Source: an uncultured Dehalococcoidia bacterium (GTDB lineage: Bacteria; Chloroflexota; Dehalococcoidia; Lucifugimonadales; Australimonadaceae). Taken from it: a stretch of DNA of 64,000 bases. Below, piece by piece: positions 46,711 to 55,046 of this stretch. The stretch lies in the NCBI GenBank assembly GCA_958295525.1, contig OY282355.1:62001-126000 (forward strand), given 5' to 3'. Position 1 is the first letter of the stretch, and every line of letters begins with the position of its first letter. Made by a program: the position numbers and the translations under genes. The notes below the pieces were generated by a model. It did not search any database, was not told the origin of the DNA, and was given only the letters and a program-made list of their open reading frames with translations.

Positions 46711-49257
46711 ATGGAACTGAAAGAGTACCAAGCCGCCGCGCTGGACGCTTTCGTCCGATGGCGCGACGCGCTCGAAAAAGCGCGGGAGCAGGCGGACGCC
46801 CTCGCCGCCGTGATGGAGAGCATAGCGGACGCCGTCGTTCCTCCCGACATTCAGAACTATCCGAAAGCGGCGTGGACGGCGCTGACGCAGGCGGGAGGCG
46901 TCGCCGACGGCGCGGGCGTCTACGTGAGCCGGACGGACGAGGCGGGCCGCCCGATTCCGCACGTTTGCTTCAAAGTCCCCACCGGCGGCGGCAAGACGCT
47001 GCTCGCGGCGGCGGCGCTGGAGCGCCTCAACCGCCCCAACGGCCTCGTCCTCTGGATAACCCCGACAAAGGCGATCTACGCCCAAACGAAGGCCGCCCTC
47101 CGCGACCGCGAGCATCCCTACCGCCAAATGCTGGAGCGCGCCAGCGGCGGGCGCGTCAAACTGATGGAGAAAGACAACCCGCTTACCCGTCAGGACGCCG
47201 CCGACCGCCTTTGCGTAATGCTGCTGTCGCTTCCGGCGGCCAACCGGCAAAAGAGCCGCGACTTCCTGCGGATGTTCCGCGACTCCGGCCGCTACCCCAC
47301 CCTCTTCCCCGACGGCGACGACCCGCTGGGCAACGGCCGGCTGCTCGCGGACTTCCCCGACTTGGAGCGCGCCCCGGACGGCGGCCCCGTTATCCAGAGC
47401 CTGTTCAACGTGTTCAAAATCCTCCGGCCGGCGGTGATTCTCGACGAGGCGCACAAGGCTTACGGGAAGCCGGACGCGGCGCGGGAGTTCGTGCGCGTGA
47501 TCAACCGCCTCGATCCGAGCCTCGTCATCGAGTTGTCGGCGACCCCCCACCGGGGCGTCAGCAATCTGCTGGTGGACATCACCGGCGAGGCGCTGAAGAA
47601 AGAGGAGATGATCAAACTGCCCGTGCGCGTCGAGTCGTGGCCGAACGCCGAATGGAAGACGACGCTCGCCGACGCCGCGGCCCAACTGGAGCGGCTGACC
47701 GCCGAGGCGCGTTCGCTGCAGGCGAGCGAAGGGCGCTACGTCCGCCCCATCGCCGTCGTCCGCGTCGAGCGCACCGGCCGCGACCAGCGCGACGGCGAGC
47801 GCGTTCACGCCGAGGACGTCCGCGACTACTTGACGCTCAACTTGGGCGTTCCGGCCAGCGCCGTGAAAGTGAAGTCGTCCGAACTGGACGAGTTGGCGGG
47901 GCTCGACCTGCTGTCGGAGATCTGCCCGGTTCAGTGGATCATCACTAAAGCCGCCCTGATGGAGGGGTGGGACTGCCCGTTCGCGTATCTCCTCGTGATG
48001 CTGGACAACACCCGGTCGGAGCGCGCCCTCACGCAGTTGACGGGCCGTGTGATGCGCCAGCCCCACGCCCGCCGCACCGGACGGGAGGCGCTCGACCAGT
48101 GCTACGTCTACTGCTGGAAGACCGACGTCAGCGCCGCCGTCGCGCAGGTCAAGCGCGGGCTCGAGCAGGAAGGGCTGACAGGGCTGGGCGAGGACGTGCT
48201 GGGCGGCTCCGCCGAATTCCGCGGCACGCTCTTCGAGCGCAGGCCCCAGTTCCGAGGCAAAGACATCTTCTTGCCGCTCGTGCGGCACAAAGACGAAGGG
48301 CGCGAAGACGGAGAGGGCTGGCGCGAGTTGGACTATCAGCGCCACATCCTGCCCGCCATCGACTGGGACGCGATCGCCGCGCCCGACCCGCAAAGTTCGA
48401 TGCCCGACCGCGTCCGCCGGCAATCCGCGACCGTCGACGTCGGCGCCCAACCCCCGGTCTTCCACGGCGAGACGGAGTTGTCGCTGGACAAAACGCTCAG
48501 CGTCTCCTGGTTCGCCCGCCGCCTCGCCGACGTGATTCCGAACCCCTGGCAAGCCGCCCGCGTCGCCCAAGACCTCCTGAAGCGCCTGCGCGACAACGGC
48601 GACTCCGACGAGCATATCTACGACCGGCGCTCCTACCTCTCGTTCGCCTTGCGGGAGCACGTCAGAGACGAAGTCGAAAAGCAAGCCGAGCAGGTGTTCG
48701 CGGACAAACTGATCGAAGGGGCGATTCGCTTCGACTTGGACGTCGGCGAGCCGAAGTTCACAATGGTCGACGACTTCGAGTTGCCTATTCCTGTCCGCGC
48801 GGGCCTGCTTCCCAGCGAGGACGGGCGGACGACGATGCAGATCAGCCTGTTCGAGCCCGTGTACGACCACGGACTCAACGCGCTCGAGCGGAAGTTCGCC
48901 CAGTACCTCGACAAGCAGAAGGCGCTGCGGTGGTGGCATCGCGTGGCGGCGCGGCAGCGCGGCGACTACTACCTGCGCGGATGGAAGCAAGACCGCATCT
49001 GGCCGGACTTCATCGCTATGGCCGACGCTTCCGGCGCCAAGCCGCGCGTGCTCGTGTTCGAGACCAAAGGCGAGCATCTGCGCGGAAATCCCGACACGGA
49101 CTACAAGCAGCGCGTGATGGACACGCTGCAAGACGCGCTCAGTTATGGCGTAATGCGCGTGAACGGCGGCCCGCTCGAGGGAACGTTCCAACTCGTCTTC
49201 AGCGAGGACGACTTCCCCCGCGCAATGGCCCGCGCCTCCGCAGAGAACGAGCCGTAA
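46711..49257 (+). CDS. Type III restriction endonuclease/helicase subunit (Res)
   Basis: An 848-residue helicase-nuclease. The start is ATG 46711 (MELKEYQAAALDAFVRWRD); GGGGATAGGGG upstream is purine-rich. Walker A is VPTGGGKTLLA (about 90-100), the DEAH box is VILDEAHKAYGKP (near 245), and the C-terminal PD-(D/E)xK nuclease has WPDFIAMAD and LVFETKGEHLRGN (Glu784, Lys786). Helicase motif VI is RALTQLTGRVMRQP. It needs Mod for site recognition and cuts after translocation or diffusion between sites. It is intact at normal length. Confidence 0.9.
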   Translation: MELKEYQAAALDAFVRWRDALEKAREQADALAAVMESIADAVVPPDIQNYPKAAWTALTQAGGVADGAGVYVSRTDEAGRPIPHVCFKVPTGGGKTLLAAAALERLNRPNGLVLWITPTKAIYAQTKAALRDREHPYRQMLERASGGRVKLMEKDNPLTRQDAADRLCVMLLSLPAANRQKSRDFLRMFRDSGRYPTLFPDGDDPLGNGRLLADFPDLERAPDGGPVIQSLFNVFKILRPAVILDEAHKAYGKPDAAREFVRVINRLDPSLVIELSATPHRGVSNLLVDITGEALKKEEMIKLPVRVESWPNAEWKTTLADAAAQLERLTAEARSLQASEGRYVRPIAVVRVERTGRDQRDGERVHAEDVRDYLTLNLGVPASAVKVKSSELDELAGLDLLSEICPVQWIITKAALMEGWDCPFAYLLVMLDNTRSERALTQLTGRVMRQPHARRTGREALDQCYVYCWKTDVSAAVAQVKRGLEQEGLTGLGEDVLGGSAEFRGTLFERRPQFRGKDIFLPLVRHKDEGREDGEGWRELDYQRHILPAIDWDAIAAPDPQSSMPDRVRRQSATVDVGAQPPVFHGETELSLDKTLSVSWFARRLADVIPNPWQAARVAQDLLKRLRDNGDSDEHIYDRRSYLSFALREHVRDEVEKQAEQVFADKLIEGAIRFDLDVGEPKFTMVDDFELPIPVRAGLLPSEDGRTTMQISLFEPVYDHGLNALERKFAQYLDKQKALRWWHRVAARQRGDYYLRGWKQDRIWPDFIAMADASGAKPRVLVFETKGEHLRGNPDTDYKQRVMDTLQDALSYGVMRVNGGPLEGTFQLVFSEDDFPRAMARASAENEP

Positions 49258-49288
49258 CCCCCGCCGCCCTCCCCCTTGCCCATTCGTC

Positions 49289-49347
49289 ATTCCCGCGCAG
49301 GCGGGAATCTCGCCCCCTTGCCCCGTCATTCCCGCGCAGGCGGGAAT
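49289..49347 (-). repeat. Two dRS3-like palindromes (reverse)
   Basis: Copies at 49289-49308 and 49328-49347, both with loop GCAG and followed by CTCGCCCC, 39 bases apart. They follow the Res gene. Confidence 0.9.
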
Positions 49348-49442
49348 CTCGCCCCCTGACGTGGCGAGCAGGATCAGAGGCGAGCCCGGCGCGTAGCGCC
49401 TCCCCTCCCTCCTTCCCATTCGTCCCGTTAACGTAATCGGGC

Positions 49443-49494
49443 TTGACGCGCCGCCTGCGGAGGCGTATACCTTAGCGAGAATGGTTATCGCTAA
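49443..49494 (+). promoter_or_regulatory. fur promoter with operator palindrome over the start codon
   Basis: TTGACG (49443-49448), a 17-base spacer and TATACC (49466-49471) form a good promoter. Immediately after it, TTAGCGA (49472-49478) and TCGCTAA (49488-49494) are perfect inverted arms around nine bases that include ATG 49481. The layout suggests repression of the gene by its own Fur-family product. Confidence 0.7.
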
Positions 49495-49978
49495 CGACAT
49501 CACGGATGAACGGAGCGCGCGCGTCGGGGAAGCGACTGCTCGCCTGCGCGCCGCCGGACGCCGCGTCGGGCCGACCCGCATGGCCGTTCTGCAGGCGCTG
49601 ATCGGCAGCGACGCGCACCCCGGCGCGGAGGAGATCTTCGCGGAGGCGCGCAAGGCCCGCCCGTCGCTCAGCCGCGGGGCGGTCTACCGCGCGCTGGACG
49701 CGCTGCGCGAGACGGGCGGAGCGCTGGAGTTGGGCTTCCACGACGGCGCCCTGTCCGCCAACCGCTACGACGGCCTGCGCCCCTACCCGCACCCCCACTT
49801 CGTCTGCCTCGCGTGCGGCGCGATCCACGACGTGGCCGCCGGCGGCGCCGGCGAGCGCATCGCGGAAGAGGCGGAGCGCGCAGGCTTTCGCGTCGAGCGC
49901 TATCGTATGGACCTGTACGGCAAGTGTCCTGCCTGCCAGCCCGGGGAAACGGAACCGGAGCGGCGGCGAAACCCGTAG
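49481..49978 (+). CDS. Fur/PerR family transcriptional regulator
   Basis: A 165-residue metalloregulator. The winged helix is AAGRRVGPTRMAVLQAL with RGAVYRALDALRETGG as recognition region. The second domain has HPHFVCLACGAIHDV and YGKCPACQPG, two CxxC pairs forming the structural zinc site. It is followed by rubrerythrin, so a peroxide-responsive (PerR-like) role is favoured over iron uptake control; the residue that separates the two types is not decisive here. The start ATG lies inside a perfect inverted repeat after a 17-base-spaced promoter, giving a leaderless, probably self-repressed message. Confidence 0.9.
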   Translation: MVIANDITDERSARVGEATARLRAAGRRVGPTRMAVLQALIGSDAHPGAEEIFAEARKARPSLSRGAVYRALDALRETGGALELGFHDGALSANRYDGLRPYPHPHFVCLACGAIHDVAAGGAGERIAEEAERAGFRVERYRMDLYGKCPACQPGETEPERRRNP

Positions 49979-50009
49979 GACAACGATTCCCCCCAGAGGA
50001 GGAGAAGAA

Positions 50010-50432
50010 ATGGCGACATTGCAAGGCACCCAGAGCGAGAGCAACCTGAAGGCGGCGTTCGCCGGAGAGTCGCAGGCCAACCGGCGCTACCTCTACTTCG
50101 CGCGCCGCGCCGACATCGAGGGCTACCCGGAGGTCGGCGGCCTCTTCCGCGACATCTCCGAGGCCGAGACCGGCCACGCCTTCGGCCACCTCGACTTCCT
50201 GAAGGAGACGGGCGACCCGGCCACCGGCGAGCCCATCGGCAACACCGAAGCCAACCTCAAGTCCGCCGTCGCCGGCGAGACCTACGAGTACACCGAAATG
50301 TACCCCGGCTTCGCCCGCACCGCCCGCGACGAGGGGTTCGACGAACTCGCCGAGTGGTTCGAAACGCTCGCCCGGGCCGAGCGCTCCCACGCGGGGCGCT
50401 TCACGAAGGGCGCGGAGTCCCTCTCGCTCTAA
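50010..50432 (+). CDS. Rubrerythrin without rubredoxin domain
   Basis: A 140-residue ferritin-like diiron protein reducing peroxides. Diiron ligands are in [50 protein letters not shown] and [11 protein letters not shown]. Standard rubrerythrins add a C-terminal rubredoxin-like domain with four cysteines; this protein has no cysteine there and ends after ESLSL, so electrons must come from a separate carrier. AGGAGGAG precedes the ATG. It lies 31 bases after the Fur-family gene. Confidence 0.92.
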   Translation: MATLQGTQSESNLKAAFAGESQANRRYLYFARRADIEGYPEVGGLFRDISEAETGHAFGHLDFLKETGDPATGEPIGNTEANLKSAVAGETYEYTEMYPGFARTARDEGFDELAEWFETLARAERSHAGRFTKGAESLSL

Positions 50433-50443
50433 CCCGCGAGCAA

Positions 50444-50487
50444 CCGGCGCGCCCTCCGTTCCTTTCGGAGCGCGGAGGGCGCGCCGG
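50444..50487 (+). terminator. Long hairpin after the rubrerythrin gene
   Basis: A perfect 15-bp stem (CCGGCGCGCCCTCCG / CGGAGGGCGCGCCGG) with a 14-base loop begins 12 bases after the stop. There is no U-run. It may end part of the transcription, so that rubrerythrin is made in excess of the Fe-S protein. Confidence 0.55.
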
Positions 50488-50513
50488 CGAGCGCCCCACC
50501 GAGCGACGCGACG

Positions 50514-51800
50514 ATGCCATCCCCCGTCTACAACACGACCGACCCCCGCTACTGGGACGAGGACGACCTGCTCGCCGAGCAGCGCCGCCAGTACGACGTC
50601 TGCCACGGGTGCAGGCTCTGCTGGAACCTCTGCCCGATGTTCCCCGACCTCTTCGACCTCACGGACTCCGTCGAGGGAGAAATGGAGCGGATCGGCGCGG
50701 AGCGGTTCGCCAAGACCGAAGACCTCTGCTTCCAGTGCAAGTTGTGCTGGGTCGTCTGTCCGTACACCGCGCCGCACGAGTACGACCTCGACGTGCCGCG
50801 CCTCGTCGCGCGCGCCAAGTTCCAGCGCGCCAAGAAAGAGGGCGTCGGCCTCGCCAAAAAACTCACCGCCGATCAGGACAGGCTCGCCAAACTCGCGGGA
50901 GGCCCGTTCGCGCCCCTAACGAACTTCGCCAACAAGTTCCCCCCAACGCGGCTTGCGTCGCAGGCCGTGCTCGGCATTCACCGCAAGGCGAAACTGCCGG
51001 AGTACCGCGTTGGAACCTTCACCTCGTGGTTCCGCAAGCGCTACGGCCAGGCGATGCGCCCCTCCGAGCAGCCCGCCGGCAAAGTCGCGCTCTTCCCCGG
51101 CTGCACGTCGGACTACAGCGACGTCCAAATCGCCCGCGCCGCCGTCGCCGTCTTCGAGCGCAACAACGTAGAGGTCGTCCTGCCCGAGCATCAGTGCTGC
51201 GGAATGCCGCTGATGGACGCCGGCGACTACAAAGGCGCTGCCAAGAAGCGCGATTACAACCTGCGCCGCCTCTCCGCGCTCGTGGACGACGGCTGCGACA
51301 TCGTAAGCCTCCAGCCCACCTGCACGCTCGTGCTCCGCGACGAATACCCCCGAATGTCCGAAGATGCGGAGGCGGCGCGCAAAGTGTCCGAGCGCGTGTA
51401 CGAGGCCGGAGCCTACCTCGCGCGGATGGCGCGGGAGAAAACGCTGCGGCGCGACTTCCAACGCGAACTGGGCAAGGTCGCCTTTCACGTCGCCTGCCAC
51501 ACGCGGGCGCAGGCGGCGGGCGTCTACTCGCCCCGCATCCTCGCCCTCGTCCCCGGCACGGCGGTCGAGACGGTCGAGAGTTGCTCCGGCCACGACGGAA
51601 CCTGGGGCATCAGCAAGAAATACTTCCCGATGGCGCTGAAGGTCGGCGAGAAACTCTTCTCCAACCTCCAAAAGAACGCGCCCGACCTCCTCGTGTCGGA
51701 CTGCCCGCTCGCGGCGCGGCACATTGAGATCGGAACGGGCAGGCGGCCTATCCACACGATGCAGGCGCTCGCCGCCGCCTACGGCGTCGCGGAGCCGTAG
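50514..51800 (+). CDS. Fe-S/heterodisulfide reductase-like protein (GlpC-like)
   Basis: A 428-residue protein with two 4Fe-4S ferredoxin motifs, CHGCRLCWNLCP and CFQCKLCWVVCP, in the first 90 residues, followed by two cysteine-rich CCG domains: PEHQCCGMPLMDAGD near 230 and ESCSGHDGTWG near 360. Such proteins are GlpC-like electron-transfer subunits. The order rubrerythrin / this gene / DUF3501 is a recurrent cluster in my recollection, and the probable role is electron supply to rubrerythrin in peroxide defence. No catalytic GlpA subunit is adjacent. Confidence 0.88.
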   Translation: MPSPVYNTTDPRYWDEDDLLAEQRRQYDVCHGCRLCWNLCPMFPDLFDLTDSVEGEMERIGAERFAKTEDLCFQCKLCWVVCPYTAPHEYDLDVPRLVARAKFQRAKKEGVGLAKKLTADQDRLAKLAGGPFAPLTNFANKFPPTRLASQAVLGIHRKAKLPEYRVGTFTSWFRKRYGQAMRPSEQPAGKVALFPGCTSDYSDVQIARAAVAVFERNNVEVVLPEHQCCGMPLMDAGDYKGAAKKRDYNLRRLSALVDDGCDIVSLQPTCTLVLRDEYPRMSEDAEAARKVSERVYEAGAYLARMAREKTLRRDFQRELGKVAFHVACHTRAQAAGVYSPRILALVPGTAVETVESCSGHDGTWGISKKYFPMALKVGEKLFSNLQKNAPDLLVSDCPLAARHIEIGTGRRPIHTMQALAAAYGVAEP

Positions 51801-51804
51801 CGCG

Positions 51805-52392
51805 ATGCGCCCGCTCACGCTCAACGACGTCGTGGACATCGCGGCCTACGAAGCCGAGCGTCCCGCTTTCCGCGAGCGCGTCATCGCGCTCAAGAAGCGC
51901 CGCCGCGCCCAAGTCGGCGGCCTCGTGACGCTCGTGTTCGAGAACCGCGACACCGTGCGCTTTCAGGCGCAGGAGATGATGCGGGCGGAGCGCATCGTCG
52001 CCCCGGAGCGCATTCAGGAGGAGTTGGACACGTACAACCAACTCATTCCCGGCCCCAACGAACTGCGCGCGACACTCCTCATCGAGATCACGGAGCAGGA
52101 GCGCTTGCGCGAAATCCTCGACAGATTCATCGGCGTGGACAAGGGCGGCACGACCTTCCTCGTCATCGGCAGAGAGCGCGTCGAAGCCGAATACGAGGGC
52201 GGGCGCAGCAAGGAAGACCGCATCAGCGCGGTGCACTACGTCACCTTCCCGATGACCCCGGCGCAGGCGCAAGCGTTCGCGGAAGGAGACGCCCCCGCGT
52301 CGTTGGAGGTGTCGCACCGCGGCTACGAAGCGTCCTGCCCCGTGTCCCCGGAGATGCGCGCCTCCCTCGCCGAGGATCTGCGCGCGGCGTAG
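51805..52392 (+). CDS. DUF3501 family protein
   Basis: A 195-residue protein starting MRPLTLNDVVDIAAYEAERP, with LVTLVFENRDTVRFQAQEMM and LIEITEQERLREILDRFIGV, the family pattern. ATG 51805 comes four bases after the Fe-S gene stop and is preceded by GGAGCC. Function is unknown; constant linkage to the rubrerythrin and Fe-S genes indicates an accessory role in oxidative-stress electron transfer. Confidence 0.88.
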   Translation: MRPLTLNDVVDIAAYEAERPAFRERVIALKKRRRAQVGGLVTLVFENRDTVRFQAQEMMRAERIVAPERIQEELDTYNQLIPGPNELRATLLIEITEQERLREILDRFIGVDKGGTTFLVIGRERVEAEYEGGRSKEDRISAVHYVTFPMTPAQAQAFAEGDAPASLEVSHRGYEASCPVSPEMRASLAEDLRAA

Positions 52393-52468
52393 GCTGCCCG
52401 CCGCAAGTCACCTCTCTTGCAATAGGCGCGGTCGTTCGCGCAGCAGCGGGGCGCGCCTGGTTGGCCTC

Positions 52469-52497
52469 TTTACAATTAGACCAACCCTGCTTATGAT
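52469..52497 (+). promoter_or_regulatory. Promoter of the AccI-like restriction gene
   Basis: TTTACA (52469-52474) and TATGAT (52492-52497) are separated by 17 bases. The inverted repeat GGTTGG (52459-52464) / CCAACC (52481-52486) brackets the -35 box. The stretch is notably AT-rich for this genome. Confidence 0.6.
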
Positions 52498-52535
52498 ATT
52501 GTAGATACCAATCGCGCCCAAGAGCAGGAGGTTTT

Positions 52536-53501
52536 GTGAGTCCACTCGCGAGGCTGAGCGCGTTCGACAAGGCGTTGAGCGTAGCCAGAGAGGATTTGGA
52601 GATCGAACTGGCGGGAAGGTTGTGCATCCCGTCGGAGGATTTCTTCCTAAACCCGCGCCGTCTGCGGGGCAGCGACTTCCTGATGCGCTGGAACCAGGGC
52701 GTCTGGAGCGAGCGCAAGGTCATAGACGCGGTCAACGCCTCTGGAGAATTCTACGCCATCCCTTACGGACCAAGCGGAACAGCCCCTAACGACATTCGGG
52801 GGTACGAGATCTACTTCGAGCGACTGGAGGCGGCCGGGCTAGCCGACAACAAGCGGCCGGACATTCTCGTTTTCGCAGCAAAGGACAAGACCGAAGTCAT
52901 TAGGGCGCTCTCGACATTGGGCGGCAAGCAAGAACTCCCGTTTATATCAGAAGAGAACGCAACGTTGAAAGCGTTGGTTAGCAAAGCGATCGTAGCAGTC
53001 GAGTGCGAGAACAGCCTGTGGCTCGCAAAGTCTATGCCCGATTATGGATCTAAATTAAGGCCAATGAAAAGGCTTCAGAGCAAAAACGGGTTGCCAAAAA
53101 ATGCGGTAGTCCCTACAATTATCTTAAAGGAAGAAGACCGAGAACGCCTACTGGCTTGGCAGAACCAGAGCGGAATTCCGATCCACATCTGGCATCTTTT
53201 CCATGACTTGGCCTTCGGAATTAGCCTGAAGGAAGCGAGTCGGCTGATCAGCGAAGGACTTATCCAGTCGACCAGTCAGACCTTTCATGCTCCAAGCGGC
53301 GCGAGTTCCATAAAGTCCATCTACAAAATCTATCACCATTATGCATACCAATTGGGCAACATGGTTAAAAAGCCTTCTTTGCTAGCGGAATCCATTACGG
53401 ATCCGAATGGGCATATTATGCCCTATGTGAAGTTCGAAGGCGGCAAACTGAGCATCAGCGAGGAATCTATTGATGTGCTCAAGGGAGTGATGGGTGAGTA
53501 G
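52536..53501 (+). CDS. Type II restriction endonuclease, AccI-like
   Basis: A 321-residue protein resembling the AccI endonuclease family: DFLMRWNQGVWSERKVIDAV, YGPSGTAPNDIRGYEIYFER, KRPDILVFAAKD, AIVAVECENSLWLAKSMPDY and GHIMPYVKFEGGKLSISEES. The PD...(E)xE arrangement around residues 108 and 151 provides the metal site. A GTG start with AGGAGG upstream. It overlaps the methylase gene by eight bases and has AT-rich codon use compared with the DUF3501 gene before it, so acquisition by transfer is likely. If the match is correct the site would be of the GTMKAC type, which needs testing. Confidence 0.7.
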   Translation: MSPLARLSAFDKALSVAREDLEIELAGRLCIPSEDFFLNPRRLRGSDFLMRWNQGVWSERKVIDAVNASGEFYAIPYGPSGTAPNDIRGYEIYFERLEAAGLADNKRPDILVFAAKDKTEVIRALSTLGGKQELPFISEENATLKALVSKAIVAVECENSLWLAKSMPDYGSKLRPMKRLQSKNGLPKNAVVPTIILKEEDRERLLAWQNQSGIPIHIWHLFHDLAFGISLKEASRLISEGLIQSTSQTFHAPSGASSIKSIYKIYHHYAYQLGNMVKKPSLLAESITDPNGHIMPYVKFEGGKLSISEESIDVLKGVMGE

Positions 53502-55029
53502 TATGCCAAAAGCATTACAAGGAATCGAAAGGTTGCCGGCTAATGGGCCTCAGCGGGAAGCTCTCCGCGAGAAGGGTCAGTTCTGGACGCCGGAGTGGAT
53601 CGCTGACGCTATGGTGACGTATGCCCTCGACGGGGGCTACAACGATCTGCTCGACCCTGCCGTTGGGTTAGGCGCTTTCTTCCATGCCGCTCGAAGGATT
53701 GAGGCCGAACAAGGGCGCGCTATCGGGCTACATGGGTTTGAGATCGACCCTGCCGTTGTTGCGGATGCGGCGAGGAAGGGCCTGCGGGCGGACGACCTCA
53801 ACTGCATCATTGTGCGGGATTTCGTCCTGCAGCCGCCCCAGACCTCCTACGGCGCAATCGTCGCCAACCCCCCGTACATTCGCCATCACAGGCTGCCGCA
53901 GGAGACAAAGAGGCAACTCAAGCAGATCGGCGCAACGACCTTCGGTGCGGCGCTTGATGGGCGGGCAGGTTTGCACATCTATTTCTTGGTGCGGGCGCTG
54001 CAAATTCTCAAGGAAGGCGGACGCCTTTCTTTCATAATGCCTGCAGACACTTGCGAGGGCGTATTCTCTCCTATCTTGTGGAACTGGATTGCTAATAACT
54101 TCCGACTCGACGCTGTAGTTACTTTCGCGCCCGAAGCGACTCCATTTCCAGGCGTAGACACCAACCCTATGATATTTATGATTGCCAACGAACGCCCTGA
54201 GAAGACGTTTAAATGGGTGAAATGTCTCAATTCCCACCCAAACGCGCTTATGGATTGGGTTAGGTCTGGAAGCCAAACAGGCGATATTGACATTCGCGAA
54301 CGCGATCTCGAGGAAGGTCTGTCCACCGGTTTCTCACGCCCTCCGCAAGCAAGCAGGCAAGTTGCAATCAGAACTTTGGGAGACTATGCAGAAGTAATTC
54401 GAGGTATCGCAACGGGCGCAAATAACTTCTTTTTCCTAACGAAAAAACAATTGGATTCTCTCAGAATACCTAGCGAATTCATCGTGCATTCAATTGGACG
54501 GACACGCGATATAACTGAAAGCGAAATTAGCCGAAAAGCGTTGGATGACCTTGAAATTCAAGGCAAACCTACGTTTCTCTTGTCTCTTGACAGCAGGCCG
54601 TTCGATCAGTTCCCTTCGTCTGTGCAAGAGTACCTCATGCAAGGCGTGTTGCAAGGGGTTCACAGAAGACCGCTCATTGCGACAAGGAACCCGTGGTACA
54701 AAACGGAGACCCGTATGCCTCCGCCCTTCCTGTTCGCCTATCTCGGGCGCCGCAGTTCGAGGTTCATTTACAACAAAGAGCGAACTGTCCCGCTATCCTG
54801 CTTCCATTGCGTGTATCCAAGATCCAATGACGCGGAATTTACGGAGAGGCTCTGGACTATCCTGCGGCACCCCGATACTGTCGCCAATCTGTCGCTTGTG
54901 GGCAAGTCTTACGGGTCAGGAGCCATCAAGGTCGAGCCGCGGGCGTTGGAACGACTGCCCCTCCCCAACCATGTTGTCGCCTCCAGCGGCATAGATCAGG
55001 CCGGATACCCCGTGCAGCACAGGTTCTAA
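53494..55029 (+). CDS. Type II N6-adenine DNA methyltransferase, partner of the AccI-like enzyme
   Basis: A 511-residue gamma-class methylase. It begins REKGQFWTPEWIADAMVTYA (motif X), with motif I LLDPAVGLGAFFHAARRIEA and motif IV VANPPYIRHHRLP; the C-terminal half is the recognition domain (RVASSGIDQAGYPV end). It would protect host DNA from the endonuclease encoded just upstream. The GTG at 53494 overlaps that gene; ATG 53503 after GGGTGAG is an alternative start. The C-terminus is GC-poor. Confidence 0.85.
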   Translation: MSSMPKALQGIERLPANGPQREALREKGQFWTPEWIADAMVTYALDGGYNDLLDPAVGLGAFFHAARRIEAEQGRAIGLHGFEIDPAVVADAARKGLRADDLNCIIVRDFVLQPPQTSYGAIVANPPYIRHHRLPQETKRQLKQIGATTFGAALDGRAGLHIYFLVRALQILKEGGRLSFIMPADTCEGVFSPILWNWIANNFRLDAVVTFAPEATPFPGVDTNPMIFMIANERPEKTFKWVKCLNSHPNALMDWVRSGSQTGDIDIRERDLEEGLSTGFSRPPQASRQVAIRTLGDYAEVIRGIATGANNFFFLTKKQLDSLRIPSEFIVHSIGRTRDITESEISRKALDDLEIQGKPTFLLSLDSRPFDQFPSSVQEYLMQGVLQGVHRRPLIATRNPWYKTETRMPPPFLFAYLGRRSSRFIYNKERTVPLSCFHCVYPRSNDAEFTERLWTILRHPDTVANLSLVGKSYGSGAIKVEPRALERLPLPNHVVASSGIDQAGYPVQHRF

Positions 55030-55046
55030 CGCCCCTGCCCCGCCCC

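Noticed and set aside
46675-49653. 992-codon minus-strand frame opposite the Res gene
   Set aside because: Low-complexity Arg/Val/Ala composition, and the type III Res motifs on the plus strand are complete.
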